Shown here: positions 33,874 through 43,424 of the stretch, in pieces
Layout of the letters: each line of letters begins with the position of its first letter
Numbering within the stretch: position 1 is the stretch's first letter
Source of the DNA: Peronospora farinosa
Taxonomy: Eukaryota; Oomycota; Peronosporomycetes; Peronosporales; Peronosporaceae
DNA length: 64,000 bases
Reading direction: 5' to 3'
NCBI GenBank assembly: GCA_947646735.1
Contig: CANTFK010000726.1
Location: 124,001 to 188,000, forward strand
Notes under the pieces: model-generated
What the model was told of the DNA's origin: nothing
Database searches by the model: none
The model's input: the letters and a program-made list of their open reading frames with translations, nothing else
Program-made: the position numbers and the translations under genes

Positions 33874-33966
33874 AGTAGAAGTCGCCACGGTAACTCTGTT
33901 ACCTGTCGACAGGATATAATGGGTCGTACGCGTACTTAAATATACCTCACCTTCTCACACTCACAC

Positions 33967-33981
33967 ACTGTAAGCTATGAT
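33967..33981. repeat. LINE target site duplication, right copy
   Basis: ACTGTAAGCTATGAT, matching 24976-24990. It lies 14 bp from the stop codon of the amidase gene, so the insertion hit that gene's immediate 3' region. Confidence 0.9.
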
Positions 33982-33994
33982 TCCACCACCGCTG

Positions 33995-35083
33995 CTACGT
34001 AAGCAACTCTTTCGTATTTATCTTTCCAACATTTTTATCTTCATCGGGAATCTCAACACGCAGTAATTCCTCTGTGCGACGTCCAGCGTGTGCAATCACA
34101 GCGGGTTCTTTGAGGGAAGCAACACAGCTTGCTCCAACGAAAAATGTTCCATTTTCAGTACCAATTCGATTCGCGCACAGAAAATGACAGTTCCGTTTGC
34201 TGTATTCGGCTTTTGCTAGTGCATCAATGACCGGGGATAGCCGTTGCACCCAGTAAGACAGTGTCGAGTACGGCTCAAAGTCATGAGCTTCCAAGTCATT
34301 CCAGGCACAAGCGAATAGCACCAAGTCACTTTGTTTTTCAGCCACGTGTGAGCCAAACTCGTAGGCTAAGAACGGAGCTTTGAAGTCGTCTGGATTGATG
34401 TCCATGCAGATCCCAAATGATATCGTCTTGTCAAGCCATGGGCAGTGCCACGTGCAAAACCCTTTCCCCGGTGTAGCCCACAACTTATCGGTCTCATACA
34501 AGAACGTCTTTCGCGGATTGCATGCGAGTTCGCCGTCAGGACTAACAACCAGCATCGAGTTGTACAGCAGATCGCCTTCTTTCTCAACGTATCCACATGT
34601 TACCATGCAGTGCAACCGACGTGCATGGCGCTGGCACCAGTGAAAAGTCTGTCCTTCACCCGCAATCTCTGCCACTTGAGCCACTCGAGCTTTGGAGGTA
34701 AACACGTAACCCGTGAACGCCATCTTCACCACCGATGACAATAAAAGTCCACCCACTTGCCTGTGAGCCACATAGATATTCACATCCCAAAATTCAATTA
34801 ACACTCACCTCCGACAGCATCAACACATCAATTTGATCGTTGGCTGAAAGCGATGCAACCATTTCATCCACATGCTACAGTCACACACAAAAAACAAAAA
34901 CTCATTACAAAGTTCTTATTCAAGCAAGACGTCATTTAACCGACCTTCATATTCCGCTCCATTAATCCAAATTGTGGATCTGCAAGACCAAAAATACACA
35001 GTCTCTTTATATAACACCAAGCACACTATAATACAATCTAATAAAACCCATTACCCACCATACTGTACGATAACGATCTGCAT
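33995..35083 (-). CDS. Carbon-nitrogen hydrolase, protein N-terminal amidase (NTA1-like)
   Basis: Four exons on the minus strand: 35059-35083, 34945-34979, 34809-34874, 33995-34723 (284 aa), starting MQIVIVQYDPQFGLMERNMK. The nitrilase catalytic triad is visible: Glu in VLMLSEMAFTGYVF (about 42), Lys in NPRKTFLYETDKLWATPGKG, and Cys in SFGICMDINPDDF. The order and the KTFLYETDKLW block fit Nta1-type N-terminal Asn/Gln amidases, which convert N-terminal Asn/Gln to Asp/Glu for Arg/N-degron degradation. The catalytic Glu codon ends exon 3 exactly at the GTGAGT donor. The LINE lies immediately downstream. Substrate choice within the superfamily is inferred. Confidence 0.85.
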
Positions 35084-35184
35084 AATTTATGACGCTGGTA
35101 AAAAAGAATTTATTGTACCAAATTGTTTTTTTTCTTTTTTCGAGTTATCCAATCAGAAGCTCTACTATAGCAGAGTCCCTTAGC

Positions 35185-35874
35185 TTAGATACTCTCCATA
35201 TGTTTAAGCTTCTCAATAAGTCGAGGCATCTCTAAACGAAGTTTCGTCGCACGTTCTGGCGTTACATAAACGTCCATCGTCATCGTCGTCGTCTCTTCGT
35301 CTTGAGTACAGAAATATTCGGCTAGCAATAGGACATAAATACCACAATCGTAGCCATTCTGTTGCTGTGGAGTATCTACTACTTCCTCCACTTGTTCAGA
35401 GACTCTTCCATCTCCATGATGTTTTCCAATTGCTTTAAGTAAAAGCACAAATGAATTGGCCACTTGTTGTGCTGCGTATTTATTATGACCAGCACTTGAA
35501 TCCAAATGACGAAAACTACCATCGCAATAAAGCAGCAATGACCAATGGCTACTGACTCCGTCTAGTTTATCATTATCAGATACAGGAATGATACAGACTC
35601 GACGTGTAGTAAGATCTAAACCCTTGGCTAAATCCACGTACTCCTCCTCGTCTTCGCACTGATGTAATAAACACGAGACCACCGCCGGATCCATAAGCAG
35701 CACGTCACTTGAAGCACGTGTCTGCGTTAGATATTGCAGATAAAAATTAATGATATTATCATTAAGCCACTGGCCTGGACTCGTTACTAACGCCACATCC
35801 GATTCGTACAGCTGCACGTCGTGATAATGAAGCACTTGCTTCGTCATGCTCCTACACTGGACACTATCACACAA
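35185..35874 (-). CDS. Ulp1-type cysteine protease, NEDD8-specific (SENP8-like)
   Basis: 229 aa from the first Met, or 220 from the second (MTKQVLHYHDVQLYESD, at 35847), which matches the family start better. PGQWLNDNIINFYLQYL is the substrate-binding start. The catalytic residues are His in SHWSLLLY, Asp in HLDSSAG, Gln in TPQQQNGYDCG, and Cys in YDCGIYV. The short length without an N-terminal extension, the Asp-rich insertion and the SSAG motif favour the deneddylase SENP8/DEN1 over SUMO proteases. It would process NEDD8 or remove it from cullins. It is divergent from the Rpn13 gene with about 170 bp between starts. Confidence 0.87.
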   Translation of the reverse strand: MCDSVQCRSMTKQVLHYHDVQLYESDVALVTSPGQWLNDNIINFYLQYLTQTRASSDVLLMDPAVVSCLLHQCEDEEEYVDLAKGLDLTTRRVCIIPVSDNDKLDGVSSHWSLLLYCDGSFRHLDSSAGHNKYAAQQVANSFVLLLKAIGKHHGDGRVSEQVEEVVDTPQQQNGYDCGIYVLLLAEYFCTQDEETTTMTMDVYVTPERATKLRLEMPRLIEKLKHMESI

Positions 35875-36045
35875 TCAAACGTTTGAAACAACTGATCTCT
35901 TTTTTTCACCAATAGGACGTTCTTTACCTACCGTCAATACTGTACAGTAATCCGACAAACTGTAGATACATATAAATTACAAATATATTACCACTTTTTC
36001 TTCTCTCTTGTTTATTTTCCCAAAAGTCTCTCAGTAGAAAATTCA

Positions 36046-38227
36046 ATGGCTTCATCCTCGCTCTTCCCGCAATTTGGTAACGTCTTTGGTGCCCCAAGTT
36101 CAGCTGGTCGTGTACGTTAAACCCCTCTATCTATTAGATCTTCATCTTTCTTTCGATCGATCTATCTCTCACTCTCTCTTATGATTTTTTATCCATAGAA
36201 TGAACTCGTATCTTTTAATGCTGGTAAAATGACTGTAAAACCAACAACAAATGGGAAATTTCTCGTGATTCCACAATTGGAAAAGGGAAAAATCTGTCTA
36301 TTACGTGGAGATGATCAATTACTTCATTTTCAATGGATGGATCGTCAAACTGGAGCGAGTCCTGAGGACTTTATCATTTTCCCAGATGATGCTCACTTTG
36401 CCAAGGTCGACACTGGTCGTCCGAAGGATCGTGTATACATTCTTCAGTATAAAAACTCATCGCGTCGCTTTTTCTTTTGGATGCAGGTACAGTCGATCAT
36501 TTTGAGTCCATTGAATGGGTCTTTTATCTTCAGGAGGTTTACTACGTGCCTGTATTCTTTTATATTTGTAATAGAACAAGGACGCGTCACGTGATGAAGA
36601 GCTGGTGAAGAAAGTAAATGACGCGATGAATAACGCACAGGCAGCCTCCAGTAGTGATGGCGGTCGTAACTCTGGTAACAACGTACAGTTGGATCACAAT
36701 GCCATTATGCAGATGCTGGGCGCCATGGGAGCCGGAGATCAGGGTCGTGGAGGTGCCGGTGGTACTGGTCAAGCTGTCCAGATGTCAGAGTTGCAGAATA
36801 TCCTGCAGAACATGGGATTGCCTGCAGGTACCCAGTCGGTGGCCTCGTCGCCAGCGACGTCGGCTGTGTCGTCATCTCAGGCGTCACAGAATGGCGGTGG
36901 CAGCTCGGCGGCTGCTACCACGGCGTCGACTCAGCACGAACATGATGTGAGTGGTATGGAAGTGGACGAAATGGATGAAGATGAGCTCCTGCGACTAGCT
37001 ATTGAGGAGAGCATGCGCGACGGAGGCAGCACTAATCCAAGTGCACCCGGAGGCGGCGCTACCGAAGGTAATAGCGACTTGGATAGCAGCAACAGACCTG
37101 CAGGCCGCGGTGGACGCAATGGCAGTGGTACCGGTGGAAGCAATATGGACACGTCGTCCTAAGCTGTCGGAGACGCAGTGAGCGAATGGAAGGCTTGTAC
37201 CCGAGTGGGTAGGTAGCATATAATTTCCAACAAAAGTACTCCATTTGCTCGGTCTCTCCCTTGCTTACACATTCCACCAGTGTGAGTTAAATATCAATGC
37301 TGCACCAACAGTCAACTTTTGCAAGTTCTCACGCGTCTTTGTCGTGCTGCTATGAATTTGTAGGCATGCTGGCCATTGTCGGCTGCAAGCCTCGCTGTAG
37401 CACTTTTTCAATTGACAAGCTGAGCCGCTGTTTTCTTTGTTGTCATTCCTGTAGATGCTGTAGCTTCATCCGCCATCCCCGCCGCAACGGCAACAGCTCC
37501 AGTTCCGCTAACGACCTCAACAGCATCTGTAGCTGCAACTAGTGCGAGTAGTAGTGCTCCTGCTGCTGGTGGAAGTCTTACAACGGCAGATCTTCAACGC
37601 GCAATGGCTTCTTTCCAACAACTTGCGGTAGATCCTCGTCATCTTCATTTATCTTTGTTGATATCGATCTCTAAATAATTTTTTCGGTACCAATGTGCAT
37701 AGCAACCGAAGCCCGTCTCCTTGATCAAGCTTCTCACTGCTGACAACGTAGGAAGTATTCTTGATGATCCAGCATGTGTCGAAGCCCTGCTTCCGCACTT
37801 GCCGGAAGGCTCTCAAACTCTTGCGGAACTTCGTGCAACGGTGCGTATAGAATTTGTCATCTCGGAACTGGTTGGTGTCATTGCCTTCCGTGCGATCAGC
37901 TCATATAATTTCTCCTTGTTAGATGCATTCTCCTCAATTGCGTCAGAGCATTGGCTCGCTTGAGAAAGCTCTGCAGACCGGAAACTCGAATGCGGTTATG
38001 GCCAGTTTCGGTCTGGATCCTGCTGCAGGTGCTGCAAAGCTCGCATTTGGCGACGGTACGTAGACATCTCCATGTCGAGATAATTCGTAATGTCTTTTAA
38101 CAAGAAATACTTCTTTCACTGCTACGTGTGACTAGGTGTGGGTGCTCTACTTGCCGCGATCCAGGCATGGGCAGACCAACAAGACACGACAATGTCTATT
38201 CCGAATGATCAGAGCAAGTCGAACTAA
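36046..38227 (+). CDS. ADRM1: Proteasomal ubiquitin receptor Rpn13/ADRM1 with an extra UIM
   Basis: Seven exons: 36046-36111, 36199-36486, 36575-37067, 37455-37627, 37703-37840, 37923-38055, 38136-38227 (460 aa). The Pru domain (about 23-125) has FNAGKMTVK, GDDQLLHFQWMDR, FPDDAHFAKVD and RRFFFWMQ, and binds ubiquitin and Rpn2. A low-complexity Ser/Gly region follows, then EDELLRLAIEESMRD, a textbook ubiquitin-interacting motif. The C-terminal DEUBAD, which binds UCH37, reads LIKLLTADNVGSILDDPACV, LLPHLPEG, LRQSIGSLEKALQTG and ASFGLDPAA. If the 387-bp intron 3 is retained, translation ends at 37162 after the UIM and the DEUBAD is lost. Human ADRM1 has no UIM, so the combination is unusual. Confidence 0.9.
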
Positions 38228-38676
38228 GAAGCGCCAACGTTGCCACCTTTTGAAAATGTCTTCCAGCAATGTCACAAGACATACGTTAGGTATGTTCCAA
38301 AAAGAGAAATGGACATCGTAGCCACAGCCTTGATCGCAGTCCGATTGAAGCTTTCAATTTGCTTGCCAGTTTCTGTGCCTGCAGCATCACCATAATGCTC
38401 TTGAGCTGACATCCATGCATTGTACATCTTTAAAATCATCGTACATCGGTAGTTTTGAGGACAGGAATTGTAGTACCATGTCAGATGTCACCCAAAGCTG
38501 CTGCTATTGAGTGACGCACCAACTACAAGTTACGCTGTTGTCAAATGTAGTGTCTGACGACACTCCGCCGGTACAGCCAAAATCCATCCCTTTATAATCT
38601 TTACATAACAGAATTAATCTATAACTCAAGTCAAGCGTCAGCACAACAACATTTCCAGGTACTGCTGATTGGTACG
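38228..38676. other. Intergenic between Rpn13 and the zinc transporter (convergent)
   Basis: 449 bp between two convergent stop codons. It carries both 3' UTRs. No gene is supported. Confidence 0.5.
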
Positions 38677-41151
38677 CTACCAACGCTGCGCTCCTGAAAA
38701 GGTTGCGGTACTGCGCTGTTGTAGTCGCTGACATTGCTGATGATCAACAGAGAACGGAGCTGTCGGCTGGAGTTTTGCAGAGGCTGTATGGTTATGAAGC
38801 CCCTGGTTATGGTTGTGAATATCCAGCGGAAGTACTCTCGTCGTAGTGGCCACGGGTCGCGCATGCTGGTGGTGTAGTGGGAATGCTGAATGGTCACGGC
38901 TGTTGCTGTGTATACCAAAGGTTTTTGGCGGAAGTTCTGGCGAGAAGATGTAGCAAGAGTCATCGCTAGCTGGATTCTCGTAAGTGCCCATCGTTGTAGC
39001 CACAGGATGCGAGTGCTGATGGTGCAGTGGGAATGCAGAGGTAGCCATCAAAGGCTCAGTGGCCCCATGGCTATGACCGTTACCATAGCTGTGACCATGG
39101 CCAGCACTGCAACCATTCATAACAGCTGGCCGCTCGGCTCCAACACCTTGTAGACCAAAGGTCTCGAGCACCTGAGGCTTTGAGATCTGCACTGACAGGA
39201 ACTTGTCGAGTCGTGCATGATGCCAAAAGATATCCCTCGTATGCTGAAGCACATGCTGCTCGTCAGCAGAAGATGCAACCTCGAGATGTAACGTGGCCAC
39301 GCTTATGTCGCCCGCATGATGCCAAATATTCCACTGAGCTATACGTTCCACGCCTGATACAATTGTTTGCACATCATGCAAAGCCGCATTAACATTTCCT
39401 TCCAGCTCCTGGGGTGCACCTTGCAGTAGTTGGCGAGCTGTGTCCCTCAATAAAGGCAGCGTACTACCCAAAATCAGCAAAGAAATCAGTGCTGAGGACG
39501 CAGAGTCAGCCACATGCCACTCGTACAATTGAATCAACACTGATGAAATGATCACGCCTACACTACCCAGCGTATCGGCCAACACGTGGAGATAGACGCC
39601 GTACATATTGCTGTTCCCACCAAGGTGGCCACCTTCAGAAGCAGCTTCGCCATGAGACTGGTGGAGACTGTTGCCGTGACTGTGCCCATGGCCACCACCG
39701 CATCCTCCTGAATCTCCTCCATGGCTGTGGCTATGACCGTGAACGTGATCGTGGAAAAAGAATAGACCGACTAGGTTTACAATAAGTCCAACCGTTGATG
39801 TGAGTAGCAAATGGTCTGTTGTAACCTTGGGTGGATCCATGAAGCGTGATGCCGCTTCAGTTAGCAGGTGAAATGACACAACAAGCAGCAACAGTGAGTT
39901 TAAGAAGCCCGAGAGGACCTCTACACGACCATAGCCGTACGTGAACTTTGCGTTAGGCGGAAGCTGAGCGATATACGAGGCCACGAGGCCAATCATGAGC
40001 GCGCCATTGTCAAATAGCATGTGTCCAGCGTCACCCATGAGACCAAGCGAGTTTGTGTAAAGACCGACGCCAAGTTCCACGAACATGAAGGCAACATTAA
40101 TCGATAGGAAAATTAGCATTTGGCGCGAGGCACGTCGTGACCACAGTACACCAAAAATAAAGCTCAACCCAGACAGCGTGCTATTCTTTGAATCCGATCC
40201 AGAGCTTGACCCATACCTGTCTAGATACACTTTATCGTTGACACCATCTTCAAATGATGCATCAATACGCCACCAACGACTCACATGCACGTAGAGGATC
40301 AGAGTGCACGCTGCCATACTCAGAGCAGCACGTAACCATTGCCGCTCCCACATTGCAACAACAATAGCCAATACCATCCCCGTCAATGAGCCCACAAGTC
40401 GAGCCTTTACTTGATTCACTAAAGACAGCCATCTCTTCTTTTTCTCAAAATAAACAGTAACAAATTGACTTCCAGCAGCAGCCAAGAGATAAAATGTCCA
40501 TGTGATCGAGCTCATAACACCTCCATCAGCACTAACTCGATCATTGGCAATCTGTTGAGCATGAACAACACTCTCAGGTGTCAACAACCCTAAAGTTGCA
40601 GCAAAAAGCATCGCTATTGTCATCGACAGCAGCGTCTGAGGTGACGTATGATCATCTGCAGTATCATCTACAGTCACTTGTAGTCCCAGAGCTGCTCCCA
40701 ATAGTGCTAGAGTATACAATAAAGCCCCGTATTCATCCGTATTGATGCCTGCAACCAGCAAAAACCCCAACACCATCAACAAGACGCCATTCTTGTCACT
40801 GTGCCATCGCTTAAGTTGCAGCAGCAGTAGGTCCACATATTCCAAGAGCAAGGCAAAAAGTAACCCCAAATGTCGCAGTGCTTGAGTTGCAATATAAAGT
40901 CTTGCAAGTTGTCGAGTCGCTTCTAAAGTTGCTCGATGGGGTTCAAATCGGACGCGTCGTCTTGAGTTGCGGAAAGAAAAGATCTGACACAAGACTTGAA
41001 GGAAGAGACACTGAGCTATGATCGAAAAATCACGTGTTCCATGACGTAAAAGAGATTGAAATAGTAAAAGCGACACGAAGGAGGAGACACTGACGAGAAG
41101 AAGACGCGTACGAGAGCCACAAGAGGAGTCGCTCTCTATCAAGTTCATCAC
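38677..41151 (-). CDS. Large CDF zinc transporter (ZnT5/Msc2-like)
   Basis: A single exon of 824 aa. About ten N-terminal hydrophobic segments (residues about 10-310) precede the CDF core, as in ZnT5/Msc2 of the early secretory pathway. The core starts ASRQMLIFLSINVAFMFVEL. The zinc site is HxxxD in GDAGHMLFD and again in LHVLADTLGS. Between TM IV and V is a His/Gly-rich loop (HDHVHGHSHSHGGDSGG and more). The C-terminal cytoplasmic domain is followed by an unusual His-rich tail in which SAFPLHHQHxxPVATT occurs twice (about 39015 and 38855). It would load zinc into ER/Golgi, probably as a heterodimer. The compartment is inferred by analogy. Confidence 0.9.
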   Translation of the reverse strand: MMNLIESDSSCGSRTRLLLVSVSSFVSLLLFQSLLRHGTRDFSIIAQCLFLQVLCQIFSFRNSRRRVRFEPHRATLEATRQLARLYIATQALRHLGLLFALLLEYVDLLLLQLKRWHSDKNGVLLMVLGFLLVAGINTDEYGALLYTLALLGAALGLQVTVDDTADDHTSPQTLLSMTIAMLFAATLGLLTPESVVHAQQIANDRVSADGGVMSSITWTFYLLAAAGSQFVTVYFEKKKRWLSLVNQVKARLVGSLTGMVLAIVVAMWERQWLRAALSMAACTLILYVHVSRWWRIDASFEDGVNDKVYLDRYGSSSGSDSKNSTLSGLSFIFGVLWSRRASRQMLIFLSINVAFMFVELGVGLYTNSLGLMGDAGHMLFDNGALMIGLVASYIAQLPPNAKFTYGYGRVEVLSGFLNSLLLLVVSFHLLTEAASRFMDPPKVTTDHLLLTSTVGLIVNLVGLFFFHDHVHGHSHSHGGDSGGCGGGHGHSHGNSLHQSHGEAASEGGHLGGNSNMYGVYLHVLADTLGSVGVIISSVLIQLYEWHVADSASSALISLLILGSTLPLLRDTARQLLQGAPQELEGNVNAALHDVQTIVSGVERIAQWNIWHHAGDISVATLHLEVASSADEQHVLQHTRDIFWHHARLDKFLSVQISKPQVLETFGLQGVGAERPAVMNGCSAGHGHSYGNGHSHGATEPLMATSAFPLHHQHSHPVATTMGTYENPASDDSCYIFSPELPPKTFGIHSNSRDHSAFPLHHQHARPVATTTRVLPLDIHNHNQGLHNHTASAKLQPTAPFSVDHQQCQRLQQRSTATFSGAQRW

Positions 41152-41608
41152 TCGAACAAAAAGGACTTTTTGAGGCGCACAAAATAATAAATGCTGTAAT
41201 TATAGGTATCAAATATGGGTACGATCGATGTATATTACAATCGAGAGGGAGGGGGTACAACTTCTTGGGGGATCACTTAACGGAGGGGAGACCTCGAATT
41301 TCGAAAGTGCACAAAAAACGGTCTATTATTGTACGAGGAAAGTCTCACTATGTCGCGTCTGATCGACCCACATGTTGAAGCTGTCATTGTGTCTTTTTTT
41401 CTTCTTCAAGTAAACGATCTATTTTCTCGCCTTTCCTCGATCGTTGAAACGGATTCGTAGCTGAGATAGAAACTCCTCCTTGTGACTGGAAAGTCTCCTT
41501 TCTAGCTACCAGTCTTTAAGCTGAGATGTAAGACATTTTTCCTTTTGCAACAAAGAACCTCTTTCTCCTCTTTCTCCTCCTCCTTTGCCTTTTTAAAACG
41601 ATCCGACA
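41152..41608. other. Shared divergent promoter region
   Basis: 457 bp between the divergent starts of the zinc transporter and the secreted protein. CT-rich runs (about 41550-41595) lie just upstream of the secreted-protein ATG. No gene is supported. Confidence 0.5.
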
Positions 41609-42274
41609 ATGCTTTCAGTCAAGTATCTAGTCGTGTTTCTCGCTCTTTGCGTCACACACACGTGCGTCGTGAGTGGTGAAGGCTACAATTTTCAGAAATA
41701 TATGGGCTCGAATCAAAATCAGACGCAGGGCGACTTGGTACTCACTCCCACCTTGTCTGAGACGCTGCATCCTGAGATATCTTCTTCAGTAGAAACGATC
41801 GAAGTATATATGCCGATTCCAATCAAGACGCCGCGTCCCGAAATTCTTGCAGTCGAAGATACCGAAGTGTATGTGCCTACTCTGACCGAGAAACCGTGTC
41901 CTCCCTTACCGACTCCCACTTTTGAGACGGAGTCTGACACTGAGGCTCTCATAAAGGAGACTGCATTGTACGACGGAGTAAACGATCCCGAGTTCCCAAG
42001 CCCAGTCGTTTCGTTAACGATGGAGACGCATTCCCCATTCGAGACTGCTCCATACACGCCAACTCCAGCGCGAACGGAACCATGCCCGGAGCTTGCGTTG
42101 GCCTCCGAACCGACCGAGACGGCCTCAGCATCTGAACTGACAGCCCCATGCCCGACACTCGTGATGGCCTCCGAAACAGAGGCTCCTCAAACCGAGAAAC
42201 CAACCGAGACATACTCAACGCCGACGATTCCGTGCCCAACATTCACATTGATGCCCGAACCAGCGACAAACTAA
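41609..42274 (+). CDS. Secreted Thr/Pro/Glu-rich, mucin-like protein
   Basis: 221 aa, single exon. The N-terminus MLSVKYLVVFLALCVTHTCV is a strong signal peptide with likely cleavage near VVSG-EG (about 23). The mature part is acidic and rich in Thr, Pro, Ser and Glu, with imperfect repeats such as PRPEI, KPCPPLPTPT, TEPCPELALASEPTE, TAPCPTLVMASETE and TIPCPTFTLMPEPA. The spaced PCP motifs give five Cys in the mature protein. One N-glycosylation sequon is visible (NQT), and many Thr/Ser could be O-glycosylated. There is no RxLR or LFLAK motif. A role at the cell wall or host surface is possible but not shown. Confidence 0.75.
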   Translation: MLSVKYLVVFLALCVTHTCVVSGEGYNFQKYMGSNQNQTQGDLVLTPTLSETLHPEISSSVETIEVYMPIPIKTPRPEILAVEDTEVYVPTLTEKPCPPLPTPTFETESDTEALIKETALYDGVNDPEFPSPVVSLTMETHSPFETAPYTPTPARTEPCPELALASEPTETASASELTAPCPTLVMASETEAPQTEKPTETYSTPTIPCPTFTLMPEPATN

Positions 42275-43097
42275 GTCACTCTGAGATCGAAGCAATCTAG
42301 TCTGAGTGTGTTTTGCTTTTCTCAAAAGGTGGAGGCCACCGTCTAGTTTTGCATCGTAGCAATGTAACAAGTATATATGATAGAACTAGTAGACAATTAC
42401 TATAAGTATCCAAAGATTCTCAGACAGCAATTGGCATCGTTGGTGTCACTCATCTATATCATTCAACGAGGGGTTAACATCAGAAAGTGTTTGAGAAAGA
42501 GGACATCTAGTGGTGCAGGGCAGCAAAATCGTCATTTATGTGACAAAGCTACACACGGCCACCGATCGCTTTAGTCGAAGAGCGACTTCAATAGACTTTC
42601 TTCGATCAATATCATTGTGTCTTCCAGCACGATTGCCATCATAGATACTGATCACATCGCAGAGTTTAAAGCGCATTCATTTTGCTGTAGTTGCTACATG
42701 TTTCTTTATTATTGTAGTATTGAGTATGCAATTGCCGATCGCCTTTACATACAAAGCAACAAGTTGATTTTAATTCGGTAGATATTCCGACGGTGTAGCA
42801 TGAAAAAACTCTGCCACGCGACCAGTGTTCATCATAGCAATTTCTTGTCGCAATGCACAATGGTGGTATACGATGTGTCATAATGAGACCAGTTTGCTCC
42901 ACGAACGTATACAAGTTAATCGTATTAAAAAGTTCAAGAGTCATGGGACATTTGAATAGGACAGAGTGAATCGGCAATCTGATTATAATGTGCACTTTCC
43001 CTCAATTTGGTCCAAATTGTCGACACGGAATATCCGAGTTTTGAGCTGTTGAGCTCATTATCTTTTATCTAATACTATTTAAAAAAGGACAAAAAAT
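42275..43097. other. Intergenic
   Basis: 823 bp, AT-rich, without a supported gene. A minus-strand open frame at 42666-42995 (109 aa) has no recognisable domain and no coding pattern I trust. Confidence 0.5.
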
Positions 43098-43386
43098 ATG
43101 AACCTGCTGCAGGGCAAGAGCAATCAATATCTGCGCGAGGCCATCCTTGAGGGCAGCATGGACAAGGCACGACGTTATCTGACGCTCAAGATTGGTAAAG
43201 CAGATGTGGCTGCGCTTACTGAGAGTGGCGGTTTCTCCATGTTGCACTGTGCCTGTCTCGTGGGAAATACGCAGATCGCTATGATGTTACTACAATACGG
43301 GGCCGATGTACTCGCTCTTACTGATGTAGGAATTGCACTACTACTACTAGAAGTAGTAGTAATAGTACTAGATGTCCTACTACTAT

Positions 43387-43424
<38 letters not shown>

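Larger units (their letters stand above)
24991..33966 (+). mobile_element. Full-length non-LTR retrotransposon (LINE) with APE, RT and RNase H
   Basis: 8976 bp between perfect 15-bp direct repeats. The 5' UTR is only about 67 bp (24991-25057). ORF1 (CCHC) and ORF2 (APE endonuclease, RT, zinc-binding region, RNase H) overlap by 29 bp, and the 3' UTR is about 93 bp. The 3' end is CCTCACCTTCTCACACTCAC with no poly(A). The RNase H downstream of RT places it with the I/Ingi-like or related oomycete LINE groups rather than L1. Only about four lesions interrupt the ORFs, so insertion is fairly recent. Confidence 0.92.

Noticed and set aside
42666..42995. Minus-strand 109-codon open frame
   Set aside because: No domain, no splice partner and AT-rich low-information composition; not supported as a gene.
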